This document shows positions 45,766 through 60,078 of a DNA stretch of 64,000 bases, one piece after another. The DNA comes from Adineta vaga (lineage: Eukaryota > Rotifera), in assembly GCA_021613535.1 (NCBI GenBank), contig CP075493.1, positions 9,920,001 to 9,984,000 of the forward strand, in the 5' to 3' direction. The number at the start of each line of letters is the position of its first letter. Positions within the stretch are counted from its first letter, which is position 1. The notes below the pieces were generated by a model that saw only the letters and a list, made by a program, of their open reading frames with translations, was not told the DNA's origin and did no database searches. A program made the translations under genes and the position numbers.

Positions 45766-48700
45766 ATGGATATGGAAAATGTTCGTCAAGTACTTGAAGA
45801 TGCTGCTCAAACATTCTTATCTGCTGCAAATACAATTACAAATGAACGACGTCGAGAAGCTGAAAAAGTCAGTGAAAACAAATTCTTCTTTCATTTTCGA
45901 AATTCTTTTTTTTTCTCATAGGTTTTTTTGCAATTTCGTCGTTCACAATTTTCATTAGATTTATATCGATATCTAATTGAACATTCATCTTCAAGTTATG
46001 TTGTTTATCAAACTTTAACTGCACTTCGCGAAGGCATTGTTAAAGAATGGTCATCATTAGATGATACGTTGAAAGAACAAGTTGTTCAGTATCTTCTTTC
46101 CTATGTTTATACTCATTATTCAACATTATCAGTACATGTACGAGAACAAGCATTACAAATTCTTGTCGTTATTAATAAACGACGTAAAGCTCAACGAGTT
46201 CAAATAGCAAAAGATGGTTTTACAATTAGTTTAGCATTGAATAATCTTCTACAATCAAATAATGATAGTGAATTTCAATTTGGTTTGATGTTACTCAATG
46301 CTTTCATTAATGAATACAGTTTTAGTAATGGTAAACGAGTTTGAAATGTTTTTTTTTTCATTTCTCACTGAATGTCATTTTCTTTTTGCAGCAAATGAAG
46401 CTGGTTTAACACTCGAACAACGTCATTCTGTTAAACGTGATTTTGAAGCAAATGAATTAAAAAGTGTTTTTGAATTATTATTGAATAAACTTCAAAATAA
46501 TCTTGGATCACTTTCATCCAATACTCATCTATTTTCATCAATATCATCATCAATTGAAAAAATTCTTCTCTGGAATTTTTCATCATCATTACCAAATATT
46601 CGTCGAAGTATGGAATCATCAACAAATGTCGAATCGATTGACTGGAAACCACCAAATAGTTGGAAAGAATTAATATTCGATCAAAAACTTGTCGAATTTT
46701 TCTTTCATATTTATAGTACATTAAAATCCTGTGTATGATATTGATTTCTTCCTCTCATCATTATTCCGTACTCTTTTTGTTGTTGTTGTTGTTTAGAATG
46801 AAACAAAAGTTTTCCTACAACTTCGTTGTCAGATACTTCGGTAAGTTTTAACAAAATCTAAAACAATTCAATAAAAAGAAGTTCAATATTTAGATGTCTT
46901 TCACAATTGGCATGTTTAAATGGTCCATTGATAAGTGATGAAGAATGTCGTTTACGTTATTTAACAACATTTTCATATTATTTTGTTCAAACCTTTCTAA
47001 CCAATTCGGTATTAACAATAAATTTAACTGAATGTTTTGATCTTTCAAATATTCTATCAAATTTAATTACATCATTTACTGTCAAAGGTTTTTGTTCGAT
47101 GCATAATGATCTATGTAATTCATTCTTACAATTAATGGCTCAAATAACTATTCTTCTTTGTCGAACATCTGTCACATCATCAAATAATCAATTAGATAAG
47201 ATTATAGAAGATCCAACAATTGCCAAAGAAACATTTGATCGATTATTACAAGCATGGTCTAGATTGCTATATGGAATTGATTTTGGTCGATTTGCAAATT
47301 TACGACCATTAGCGATTGAAGTTTTTGATACATATCTTCAAACACATTTACATACGGATGAAAAACAAGATGATAAGGAATTAGACTTTGATGATGATAA
47401 TGATGAAGATGATCGGGATTTATTCAGGTAAGAATATAGAAATACATTCTTCCACTACTATTTTATATCTTTATCTTCATGAATTTTAGTGAACAATTAA
47501 TATGCATTGGTCTCTTTGGTCGTCATATCATTGATCATGCATTACCATTATTAAATCGTCTATTAATCGATCGAACAAAAACTTTATATCAAATTATGAA
47601 TAGTACACCATCGAATATCAATAATAATAAATTAGATCGAATCAATGATGATTTACATTGGTTATTATTAATATGTGGTCATGTTATTACTGAAGAATAT
47701 GATGCCGATGAACAAAAAACAATACCAGATGCAATTATGAATTTTTCAAGTGAACAAGTGAAACATTGTGATTTGAAAAAATGTGTTCAAATTTCTCAAC
47801 ATATTCTTCAACAACCACAATTAGATTTAACTGACGAAACAATTCATGGTGTTAGTCCTTTGACACAATGGTAAGATTTTTGAAATCAATGAACATCTTT
47901 TATTAATTCGTTTTTTTAGTATGGTTATTGTTTTGAAATTATCAGAAATTGAACGACTTCTGTGCAATAAAGGTCTTTTTGAATATATAAGTGTACAAGT
48001 TGCTATCAGTTTGACATGGTTTATTCGACGATTAGCAGCGAATTATTTAGGTTTTGATGAACAATCATATAAAGAAGGTAAATCTCGATGAAAGTGAATA
48101 TCATTTGATTTCATTTGATTTTCATCTTTGTAGTTAGTCAGATTTTAGCAATCATGCTTGGTAAAGGAAGTGAAATGTTAGAATTCCTAACAAATTATTT
48201 TCTTTCAAAAGTTGTTACTAATCTACAAATGTGGGCATCCGAAAGTGATGTGATTAAAGAAACAGGTATTTCAATAGCAAACTAATCATTGATTTCTATT
48301 CCAACCTATGTCTTTCTTTTCTAGCCGATCTATTTGTTACTTTATCAATAAAAAAAGAATCATCCTTAATTCTGATTAAAAATGAATTGTTCTGGACATT
48401 AGCTAATAATGTTATATCAAATCAAATGCCTATACAATTAATCAATGAAGAATATAAACGTTTACTAGTCAAAGGTATAACATGTTCTTGTTTGAATAAT
48501 TCATCCGATGAATATCGTTTACATTTTGATCAATCTATCTTTCAAATACTTAATCAACGTTTAAAATCTATTGTGGAATCCATTCAAACGTTACTTGAAC
48601 AAATTAAATTGAATAATAATAATAAAATTCATTGTACTAATGCATTACAAACATTCTATACCGAAAATGTTTTAAATCAAATAAGTACATTGATTAATTC

Positions 48701-49989
48701 CTATTGTGGATTAATTGAAGGTGGTTCACGATGTTCATCTGTACAGATAACATATCTTTTTGAACATAGTCAACAAACATTACAAAATATTCTTGATCTA
48801 TTCGATTTTTATCATAATTATAGTGATCAAGTACAAATTATATTGGAATTATTTTCCTTGTATGCCGAACATGTATTAGTTTATTTAAATGAAAATCATA
48901 CGAAAATCTTCTATGCATATGTCTTGAGATTATTACAGATATTTACAAAATGTAATTATGGAAAGAAGACGAAAGAAATCAATGCCGATGATGATTTTAA
49001 TGGACATATTTATACATTATTGAATTGTTTAAATCATTTATTAGCTAAAGATTTTATTGATTTTTCAAATGATTCATCAACAAATTCGTAAGTATCATAT
49101 TTAAATGTGATTGAAGATTTTAGACTAAAATAATCAGAAATGAAAATATTGAGGATAGTCTATTTATATTGTGATTCGAGATAGAAATAATAGATGGGAT
49201 CTGATGTAAACCTGAGCGATATACATTTTTCTTCAATGTTTACGAACAATAATAATAGTTCACGAGTTTATCAATCTATTTATTACTTCTAAATGAGATC
49301 CGAAATGCGTATGATCCATCAATCTCTAATTTTATAAACAAATCAATATTTTGACATTTGTTTCTTTTTCCTTCTTCGTTAATAGAGAAATAAATGTTGG
49401 TGATGTTGCTCTCTATGGTTTAATCATTTGTTTACCATTAATTCAATCAGATAATCTACTAAAAATTCCATCAATAAGTACTTGTTATTATAAATTGGTA
49501 TCATCATTATGTGACCAACATTCTGAATGTGTCTTTCGTTTACTTAATGCGGAGCAATATTCAATATTTTTATCGACAATTAAATTAGGCCTTGATAATT
49601 ATGATAATGAAATATGTAAAATGTGTTTAGAAACTCTTCAAAGTTTAACATTAAATACCATGAAACAACAGAAAGATAAGGAAAAAATCAAATATCTCGA
49701 ACATTTTCTTGATTATCTTCTTCAAGAAATAGTCACAAGTACAACAACATTATCTGATCTATTCGATACATTAGCTGGAACAATTTACACATTGATATGT
49801 GCTTATCCCAATCAATTCTTTCAATTTCTTTCTCAAATGAAACAACAAGATGAGAATTTAATACCTATTATTGACAAATTTGTACATGATATTGGACAAA
49901 AATTTGATTATAATCGCAAAGCTAAAGTTTCCTTTACTGTTAAGTTTGAATCTTTTGTTACAGATCTTAGGCGAATTATGAAAAAATGA
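45766..49989 (+). CDS. XPO4: Exportin-4
   Basis: This is an importin-beta-superfamily nuclear export receptor. The start is at 45766 (MDMENVRQVLEDAAQTFLSA). The exportin N-terminal block AEKVFLQFRRSQFSLDLYRY, VYQTLTALREGIVKEW and LSVHVREQALQILVVINKR follows. More than ten exons of HEAT-like helices lead to a C-terminus (KVSFTVKFESFVTDLRRIM) matching exportin-4. Every junction I checked is in phase (for example CQILR|CLSQLACLNG, KEV|SQILAIMLGKG). Introns are 40-70 bp apart from one of about 298 bp at 49089-49386. An acidic loop (DKELDFDDDNDEDDRD) sits mid-protein. Known exportin-4 cargoes elsewhere include eIF5A and Smad3. Confidence 0.92.
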
Positions 49990-50132
49990 TGTGTATATAC
50001 GAGTGAGAGACAAAAGAAAACATCTTGTCAAAAAATCATTCATTTGTTATATTTTTTGTTTTGTTTAATAAAAATTCCGATAAATATAATCTTTTGTCTT
50101 CGAATACAATTTGTTCATTTTCAGATATATTT

Positions 50133-51123
50133 ATGATTCCATGTCTAATTCTTGTTTTTAGTATTCTATATCATTCATTGGCATTCAACGATAGGATGGC
50201 TTGGCGTTCTTCAGGTGCATCACATCGAGAATTAATTGAGAATTTATATAAAAATGGTCTAATCAAAGATCAACGTATTAAGCAAGCAATGTTAGAAGTT
50301 GATCGAGCTGATTTTACACAACAAAAAATGGATGCATATGATGATCGACCACAATCAAGTATATTCGTATAGAAACGTGTTTTTTTAAAAGTATTTATCT
50401 TTATATTGTAGTTGGTTATGCGGTAAGTACTTGAACGGTACTAATAATTAATCTATTATGAATTTCGCATTTCTCAAAATCATTTTCAGGTCACGATCAG
50501 GTAAGAAACTTATATACGTGTGAATTTCATTTGAAATAGTTTTTATTCTCCTAGTGCTCCACATATGCATTGTTTCGGATTGGAAATTCTTAAAGATCAA
50601 TTAAAACCCGGTAAAAATTATTTACGAAAATTTCTTGAATAATTTTAATTACGTTTTTGTAGGTGCGAAAGTTCTCGATGTAGGTTCTGGTTCAGGATAT
50701 TTAACTGCATGTATGGCTCGTCTTGTTCGGCCAGGTGGTAAAGCTGTGGGTATTGAACATATTCAAGAACTTGTCGATAAATCCATTATAAATCTTAAGA
50801 AAAATCATGCAAATTTATTTGATGAAGGTGTTCTGGAAATTCATAAAGGTGATGGTCGACAAGGCTATGCTGCAGAAGCACCCTATGATGCTATTCATGT
50901 TGGTGCTGCTGCGCCGGATACACCACATGAATTGATTCGTCAACTTAAAGTTGGTGGTCGACTTGTTTCACCTGTCGGTGGGTCTGGAGGTCAAGAAATG
51001 ATTACATATGATAAGAAAGCAGATGGAAGTTATCATGAAGAACGACATATGGGTGTGATGTATGTACCATTAACAGATGAACAAAAACAATATGCAAGTG
51101 CCGGAATGCGCAAAGATTTATAG
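50133..51123 (+). CDS. PCMT1: Protein-L-isoaspartate O-methyltransferase
   Basis: This enzyme repairs isoaspartyl residues using S-adenosylmethionine. The core [20 protein letters not shown] starts at 50196. The Met at 50133 adds a hydrophobic leader ([18 protein letters not shown]), as in some animal PIMT forms, and I use it as the start. SAM motif I is [19 protein letters not shown]; others are GDGRQGY and [11 protein letters not shown]. The segment linking RPQS to APHMH is split over two consecutive 11-nt microexons (50412-50422 and 50490-50500), which restore the family sequence QSIGYAVTISAPHM. The C-terminus [13 protein letters not shown] is canonical. Confidence 0.93.
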
Positions 51124-51244
51124 ATGACTATTTTATTTGATAAATATATATATGTTTGTGTATTTCTTGATATAATCAAGCTAGTCTTCGATATGTTCTG
51201 TTCTTTTTTTTATAATTAAATTTCGTTTGTTCTAGATCAGTAAA

Positions 51245-52346
51245 ATGCTTAGTAGACGTGTTATATCATCAATTTTGTCGAATAAATCTTGCCGATTTAT
51301 TCAGACAAGTGCTATTGTTAATGCAAATCAACAACAAACTTCTCAATCAAGTTATGATAAATCTTTATATGATTCAACACGAAAAAATTTATATATCAAT
51401 AGTGAAACACGAGTTATTTGCCAAGGTTTTACTGGTAAACAAGGAACATTTCATTCTCAACAAGCACTTGATTACGGAACAAAGGTAGTTGGTGGTGTTA
51501 GTCCAAAAAAAGCAGGAACAAAACATTTAGGTTTACCAGTATTTAAAAATGTTCATGATGCTATGAAAGAAACAGGAGCAACAGCAACAGTCATCTATGT
51601 TCCACCTCCAGGTGCAGCTGAAGCTATTCTTGAAGCTATTGATGCTGGTATTGGTTTAATTGTATGCATTACAGAAGGTATTCCACAACATGATATGGTC
51701 AAAGTCAAACATAAACTTGTTAGACAAAATAAATCACGACTTGTTGGACCAAATTGTCCAGGTGTAATTGGTAAGTTTTTTGTAAATATTTAAATAGATT
51801 AAGAATAGATAGAGATATTTAGCTCCTGGTAAATGTAAGATCGGTATTATGCCTGGTCATATTCATCGGCCAGGACCTATCGGTATTGTTTCACGTAGTG
51901 GAACATTAACATATGAAGCTGTTCATCAAACAACTCAGGCTGGTCTCGGTCAATCTTTATGCGTTGGTATTGGTGGTGATCCATTCAATGGTACTGATTT
52001 TATTGATTGTTTGGATCTGTTTTTGAATGATTCAGCAACGAAAGGTATTATTCTTATCGGTGAAATCGGTGGTAATGCTGAAGAAGCAGCTGCTGAATAT
52101 CTCAAGGAAAAGAATACAGGTTCTAATGCTAAACCTGTTGTTGCTTTTATTGCCGGTCAAACTGCTCCACCTGGTCGTCGAATGGGTCATGCTGGTGCGA
52201 TTATTAGTGGTAAATCTGGTGGCGCCGATGGAAAAATTGAAGCTTTAAAAGATGCCAAAGTTACTGTTAGTGATTCGCCTGCGAAAATGGGTCAATTAAT
52301 GTATAAGTTAATGAAAGGCGAAGATCAACCATTTCAACAAAAATAG
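51245..52346 (+). CDS. SUCLG1: Succinate-CoA ligase alpha subunit, mitochondrial
   Basis: There are two exons split by the intron 51771-51822 ([11 protein letters not shown]). The N-terminus [20 protein letters not shown] is a mitochondrial presequence. The CoA-binding Rossmann part has [19 protein letters not shown] and GVSPKKAGT. The ligase part has [13 protein letters not shown] with the phosphohistidine, and [15 protein letters not shown]. Length is normal. It pairs with a beta subunit (not in the window) in the citric acid cycle step that interconverts succinyl-CoA and succinate. Confidence 0.95.
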
Positions 52347-52901
52347 ACACTTTGTGAAAAAAAATCCGATTCAGTTTTCTTCATACTTTTAGATTATTTT
52401 ATTTTATAAAAAGAAAAGATGTTTGTTCTCATATTCCTTAGTATTGACTATTTCATTTATACTTCTATGCGCAACAGAATCGAATGAATTTCCTTCTTTA
52501 ACTCTTTCACTGCGATACCATACAAAGAAAAAAACAATCAAAAATGTAATTAGGACATTCTCTTTGTCTTTGTCATCAATGGTTGTTATGCACTATTGTG
52601 ATTAAAAGAGAATATCCTTTAATGTATGTAAGTCATGGTGGATCGTTTTCATTTTGAATTTTTCGTCGTCGTCGTCGTCGTCGTTGTCATCGTAGGTGAA
52701 AGAGAAAAAGAACGGAAGAGAGACACTGTAAAGCTATGCAAAGGTAACATTATTTTATTTCGAAAATATTGTCAGACTCTTAAAAAACAAGTGTTGTGAA
52801 ATGGAATTTTTTACATTCTATTGTCACCGATTCTTATTTATGCATTTGAAAAAAAAACAAAAAGCAATTCAACTAGATTACTTTTTTTAGATCAATTTCA
52901 C
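52347..52901. other. Intergenic with GTC microsatellite
   Basis: This holds the 3' flank of SUCLG1 and the leader of the RING gene. A GTC run lies at about 52664-52685. No gene is supported; the small frame at 52423-52605 starts with a hydrophobic run but has no other support. Confidence 0.45.
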
Positions 52902-53915
52902 ATGGCAACTAACAATAATGGCACGTCCACATTTACGAGCAATAGATTCGAATCATCGCACAAAACTAAAGATGATCTTCTAAATGAAATTCTTCAATGT
53001 GGCATCTGTCTTTCGCGTATGTCCTCGCCCTGTTGTCTTCCTTGTGCACATGCATTTTGTCGTTCATGTCTAATTGATTATGCCGAGAATAATTATGTAA
53101 ATACGTCTTCATCAATGAATTATATTCGTTGTCCATATTGTAATATTTATTTAAATTATTCTTCAATTGAACAATTAGAAACAATGTTAATTGTCAATCC
53201 GACATTAAGACAATTGTGTGAAGTATTAGAAGCAGCGAAAACAGCTAGCGAACAAACAAATGCAGGATATCAGGCACGATGTCATACATGTTGTTCACTT
53301 CAAATGCTTAAAATATGTAAACATTGTTCTTTCATGCTTTGTGCAACATGTCGACGAACACATTTATTAGATGTTCATCGTGAAAGTAAATTTCAATTGG
53401 ATATTCTTGATTCTCGTTTACGTTTAATTAATGACAAACGTTCTCAATTAAATCAAATGCATCAAGAATATGATCGCATGAAAGAGTTAATTCATTCGTA
53501 TACGGAGAAATTAATGCATACGATAAACGAACAATGTACTCAAGCTTTTCAAATACTTGACGAACGACAACATTCCAATGATGAAACTTTTTGGATTGGA
53601 AATGGTTTTGATAATGGAGAGAAATTAGATTTCTTTATTGCACTACTTGATACTGGAAAAAGAAAATTATCAGCTAAAAATATAACAGATAGAGATCTTA
53701 TGGATCTATCGGATAATCTTCAAACAATTCCAGATGTTGATGAAAATCTTTTAAATTCCATGACTTTTTCTCAAGTATCTTTGATCGTTGATGAAACATG
53801 TTTTACGAAGCAATTTATTCGTATTGGTGAAAAGAATGAACCATCAATGGCGACAGATATTCCGGAAGAAGCCAGTCATTTGGATAATGAACAGACTGAA
53901 TCAAATCAAACATGA
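52902..53915 (+). CDS. RING/B-box protein (TRIM-like, RBCC without C-terminal domain), 337 aa
   Basis: This is an intronless gene. The start is taken at MATNNNGTST (52902); the in-frame extension to 52821 has no ATG. The RING is CGICLSRMSSPCCLPCAHAF followed by CRSC and CPYC. The B-box-like zinc site is ARCHTCCSLQMLKICKHCSF with CATCRRTHLLDVH. A coiled coil follows (LINDKRSQLNQMHQEYDRMK). The C-terminal 100 residues are acidic with no NHL or SPRY domain. It is a probable E3 ubiquitin ligase; substrate unknown. Confidence 0.82.
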   Translation: MATNNNGTSTFTSNRFESSHKTKDDLLNEILQCGICLSRMSSPCCLPCAHAFCRSCLIDYAENNYVNTSSSMNYIRCPYCNIYLNYSSIEQLETMLIVNPTLRQLCEVLEAAKTASEQTNAGYQARCHTCCSLQMLKICKHCSFMLCATCRRTHLLDVHRESKFQLDILDSRLRLINDKRSQLNQMHQEYDRMKELIHSYTEKLMHTINEQCTQAFQILDERQHSNDETFWIGNGFDNGEKLDFFIALLDTGKRKLSAKNITDRDLMDLSDNLQTIPDVDENLLNSMTFSQVSLIVDETCFTKQFIRIGEKNEPSMATDIPEEASHLDNEQTESNQT

Positions 53916-54930
53916 AAATCTTTGACTTTATTTTTAGAAAAAAATAAATTCGACAGATACTGTACTAAAACAATAGAATTAAATTCGATCATTTCATATT
54001 TTGAATATTTAACCGAAAGGTAAATCTGTACATCTCAGTTATTCGATGAATGAAGCACATTCGGTAAAATATTACTAATGCATACTTTTGAAAACGATTG
54101 TTAATAAGAGAAAATCAAAATACGTCATGTATTTTATTCAATAATAGTAGCAGCAGGTGGTAAAAATTGATTGATGTAGCAGAAAATTACATAGTTTTGA
54201 AATAAAAAGAAACAAGAATGCTTGAATACACTTATAAAAGTTCTGTAGGACAAATAAAAATACTTCTTGTTTCAAAGAGTACTATATTGAAATAGTGATA
54301 CAACGTTTTAGTGTATAAAAATAAACTAATTCGATAGGTACATTTCAAGCAAGAACGTTGATGTAAACAATATGTATATCGAATTGAAGATGATATTATT
54401 TCATCTAATGTCAATCCGTTCATAAATTAAATTAATTAACATAAACAGAGAATAGAATGAATGAATGTTTTATTAAGATTTTCGTTTATTTGTTTTACAT
54501 TGACGTAATTTCTAAAGTAAGAAGAAAAGAAAACAACATTAATCATTCTTGATCTGATCTATCTTTTTTTTCTTTCAATAAGAGAAAGAAAAGGGCATTT
54601 AAAAATTTCGAAGGTAAAAACGTGTTTTAATGTTCTTTTCTATCTACTACTTACCATATTTTCGGTCAATCGTATTTCTTTCTCTTCTTTATTTAACAAT
54701 TAAATTGTTTATTTTTCTAAAGATTTATTTGCCCACAGGAGCAATTATTGTTGTTATGCACAAAAGCACACACATCGAGCAAAGAAAAAGAGCAAGTAGA
54801 AGAGAAGAATTTCAGTTTTTCTTTCTACAGTGTACAAGTCACAACATAGAAGATAGACATCCGAGGTTTGAAAGAAGTCTTACTCTATTTTGAATGAATG
54901 TATTCATATTATTTAGGTTTTTATTAAGAA
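53916..54930. other. Intergenic, about 1 kb
   Basis: This is AT-rich 3' flank of the RING gene and 5' flank of the coiled-coil gene. No coding exon, RNA gene or repeat is recognised on either strand. Confidence 0.45.
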
Positions 54931-56529
54931 ATGACGAGCACCATTGATGATCTGGGAGATCCATTTGCTGATCTTGACAATCGTATCTCCAATCGGAGAC
55001 CAGCAGATGATATAGTGAATGCTAATCCTGGCATGAATATCTTTACGAAACAACCAGCATCAAAAACTGTTCAATTAAAAGCTGAAAATTTTGAGTTATT
55101 CAATCATAATGAACGTTTAGTCGAAGAAAATGGTTCTTTAGGTACTGGATTAAATAAATTACAGAATAAACATGATAAATTAATGTATTTGGCACGAAAT
55201 CGTCTTAGTGAAGTACGATCAAAATATCAAAAACTTGAACAAGATAATCAAACATTACGAGAACAATTAGAAAGACTAAAAAGAGCTGGAGAACAAGCAG
55301 ATAAAGTTGCTAGTGACTATCAACAAACTGAAGAGCGGTAATTATAGTACAGCGGATTTCTCTTCTCTTTCATTGTTGTTTTTCTTTTAGTTATAAATCA
55401 GTTGAACGTGAATTACGTACAATGATTGAAAAATTAAAACGTGAGAATGATGATTTAAAAACTAAATATTCCGTTGGTGAACTTCATTCATTGAAAGAAA
55501 ATTTTCATACAACAAAACAAGCTTTAGATCAAGCTAAACGTGAATTATATTCAATGAAAGATGAACTTCACAAAGCTAGTTTTGAACGTGACACATTTCA
55601 GCGAGAAATTGGTTTTTTAAATGAAAAAATTACTGATCTTACTGGAGCAAAAACAAAAGCCGATAAAAAGGTTGAAGTATTGTCTGAACAAGTTGAGAAA
55701 TTACAAACACATTTAAAACGGTAACAATCAGAACAAAATGGCTACAGATTTTTATTTATATATTCTTCATTTAGTTCGGAAGGTAATTGTCAATTATTAC
55801 ATGAACGTTTAACAGCAGTGAAAAAAGAACGTGATACAATTGAAAGTGAAAGTCGTGCAAAAATTTCAACATTAACACAAAATTTGAAAGAATTACAAGT
55901 CTCGTCGAAAACATTAATGGAACAATTTCGTGCACAAAGCAAGCAATGTGAACATTTAGATGCTGAAAATAAACAATTAACTGAATATGTTGTATGTATA
56001 TCGGATCTCTTCTATAGTTCATTGAATCTTTTTCGTTTAGAATGGTTATCGTAAAGAAAATGATATTCTTGCCAAACAACTTGTTAATAGCAATAGTAAA
56101 CAAAAACAATTAATGCTAGAAATTGAAACCTTCAAATCTGCTGATGCTTCAGTTAAAAATGAAGAAGCATTACGTATGCAAAATGCACTCATGAGTTTAA
56201 CTGATCAATTAACACAATTACGTAAATTACATGCAAATACTCTTGCAGAAAATCGACAAACAAAAGAAATGTTAATTGAAAGAGAATCTGTTCTAACAAA
56301 TTTAGGTTATGAACGTCATCAATTACAAGATAAAGTTGTTAAAAATGAACATACGCTTCGACAAATGGAACGTAAATTAGCTGGACGTGATGTATCAACG
56401 AAACGACCATTACCACCACCACCACATTCAACAGTCAATATAACAAAACAAGAATCTCCTGTAACACTTAGTAATCCAACATCAACAATGATAACAAATT
56501 CATTTTCGAATATTGTTATTCCGACATAA
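54931..56529 (+). CDS. Coiled-coil protein, unrecognised (about 480 aa)
   Basis: Exons join in phase (QQTEER|YKSVERELRT; THLKR then SEGNCQLLHERL; LTEYV then NGYRKEND). After an N-terminal acidic segment (MTSTIDDLGDPFADLDNRIS) almost the whole protein is heptad-patterned coiled coil, rich in Glu, Lys, Gln and Leu. The tail is Pro/Ser/Thr-rich (RPLPPPPHSTVN). There is no TM, GTPase or motor domain. It could be a centrosomal, Golgi-tether or cytoskeletal scaffold. Coiled-coil similarity alone cannot decide. Confidence 0.75.
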
Positions 56530-56952
56530 ATATATCTTTGTAATCGAATGTCATTCCAGACTTTTCTTCCATAATCTTCGTCTTTTTTCGTTTACATATG
56601 TTTGAAGAAAAAAAAAGAACGTATTTTTTCATTTTAAAATGATTATATCATTATTTCGCAGAGTTTTGTTCCTTTCCAGGCTTTTTTTAGATATTCAAAG
56701 TGAGAAAAAAAACAAGGATGACCATGCATGTAAATACTGACAAAGCACACTTTTATCATGGGAGATATGAGACAGATACATGTGCGGAATAAGATAACAA
56801 ACCGTATAAAAGCTGCTGTAAATTGATGCACTCATTACAGTTCTTCTTTTGTTTCATACAACAAAGGTAAGTGTTAAAAAAATATAATCAAGGTTTTTCT
56901 TTTTCATTTCAAAGATAACTAATCATTGTCTTTTTTTTGCTATTTGGTTTAG
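56530..56952. promoter_or_regulatory. Cathepsin L promoter and 5'-UTR intron
   Basis: A clear TATAAAA box lies at 56805-56811 and a plausible start region lies about 25-30 bp downstream (CTCATTACAG). A GT at 56867 and an AG at 56951-56952 define a 5'-UTR intron that ends directly before the ATG at 56953. Confidence 0.6.
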
Positions 56953-58258
<1,306 letters not shown>

Positions 58259-58628
58259 ATTATACAACGTTTTTTTCTATGTTTCAATTTTTTCATTTCT
58301 TTTTTTATTGTATTCTAATAACATCATAGCAATAAAAAGAAAACAAAAAAAGCTTTCATAAATCTATCTAATCATTTATTCATCACATCACATATCCATC
58401 CATTAGTATGAATACGATGTTGAAAGTAGAGATCGTATTGAAATGAATCAATTGTCAACTAAGAGAGAGAGAGAGAAGAAAAAGAAAAGAGCTTTTATGA
58501 ATAATACTATATGAATATTGATATATTTTTGTATCAAAACGAGAATCTTCGAGTAAGAATAACAATATTTCTCTTGTTCATACGTGAATATATTTAAGAT
58601 TAGATTAAGAACATAAGATACTTGTATC
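58259..58628. other. Intergenic, cathepsin L 3' flank / receptor 5' flank
   Basis: A possible polyadenylation signal AATAAA lies about 73 bp after the cathepsin stop. A GA run lies at about 58463-58475. Otherwise nothing is recognised. Confidence 0.45.
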
Positions 58629-60078
58629 ATGTCTATGATACTCAATATAACATTTAATCTTGATGATTATTCACCATTTGGATCTGATGAACATATTTAT
58701 ATAACAGAATATCGTTCACTTATTATAACAATTGTTTTCTTTTTAATTGGTTTATTTGGAAATGTTATCATGTTACTTGGAAATGGTTATATTCTTTGTC
58801 ATTCTTATGATAAAGAAACACGTACATTTGAAAATTTTCTTATTGAAATAACTTGTTGTGATATGATCGTTCTTTTATATCATTTAATTAATTCAATTAT
58901 ACGTTATAAAGCAATACCAAATAATGAAATAGATACAATGACAGGATTGATTAATATCTCTACAGTTTGTTGTAAATTATTAACATATACTGTCCGAATT
59001 TCGACATTAATGTCACATTGGTTAATTATATTATTATTATTAAATCGATTATTTTTAGTTTATCCAAAATTTTATCGATTGATTACAATTGTCAATGCCA
59101 AATATGCTGTGTAAGTATGCAAATCAAAATCAAATGACTTGTTTTTTTAGTATAGTTCATTTTATGAATGAGAATTTCTTCGATCAATTAATTTATTTTA
59201 CATTTAGACTTTGTCTACTTTTTCTATTTACACTTTTCAATGTACCATCAATTGAATCCATGTCTTATAATAAACCTCTTCTATTTATTCCAAATTCAAC
59301 TAATATAACAGCAACATTTAATCGTCATTGTTTAATGAATGCTGATATGATTGATTTACAAGCTTCGATTCATTCAACTGTCGTTCTTATCAATGTTTTT
59401 CTCTATAGTGGTATTGGTCTAATCTTACCAACGATTCTAATTTTTATGCTTTCGATAATACTTTTTCAAAAAGGTGTTCATATTTGGAATGAATTACATT
59501 CACATCATTCAGAAACGGAGAACATTTCTTTACGTTGTGATTCTCCAATTGTCGATTATCTTCGTACCTACAATGCAGCATTTACATTATCAATTGTCTT
59601 TGTATTTCTTTCTTTACCATGTAAATTACTTCGTTTAATTGTTCTATTTGCTTCCTATGATACCAATGAATTTCTCTCAACAAATCAAATTCTTTTACAA
59701 GCACATGAACAAATGCAAACAATTGGTTTAGCATTTGAACTTTCACTTTATTCATACAAATGTTTTATAATTATTTGTACACATTATCGTTTTCGTTGTG
59801 CATTAAAATATCTATTAACATATCATCGAACAAATATTATCCTTGATCATCGTCGATCAACAATTGAAAGTCATTTTTCACATAAAACTATCTATGAACG
59901 TCAATCACAAGCAAGTGTCGTCCCTTTTGAAGGTTTACATATTCATTTACAACGAAATGAATTTGAACCAACAATATCAATGTATAGAACGACAAATTAC
60001 AATCAACGATCTACTAGTTATAGAATACGAACAAGTATATGTAGTCGACGAACAAAAGATGAAGAATTATCTGTTTAA
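58629..60078 (+). CDS. Seven-TM receptor, rhodopsin-like and divergent
   Basis: There are two exons, joined by a 40-bp intron (59111-59150) that restores KYAV|IVHFMNENF. Hydrophobic helices are visible in order: SLIITIVFFLIGLFGNVIML (GN as in TM1), FLIEITCCDMIVLLYHLIN (Asp as in TM2), a TM3 ending LLLNRLFLVYPKF (NR in place of DRY), a TM4 region, VVLINVFLYSGIGLILPTIL (TM5 with Pro), LSIVFVFLSLPCKLLRLIVL (TM6 with Pro) and a TM7-like segment before CALKYLL. N-terminal sequons suggest an extracellular N-terminus. The ligand is unknown. It fits the large divergent families of peptide-type receptors in spiralians. Confidence 0.75.
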
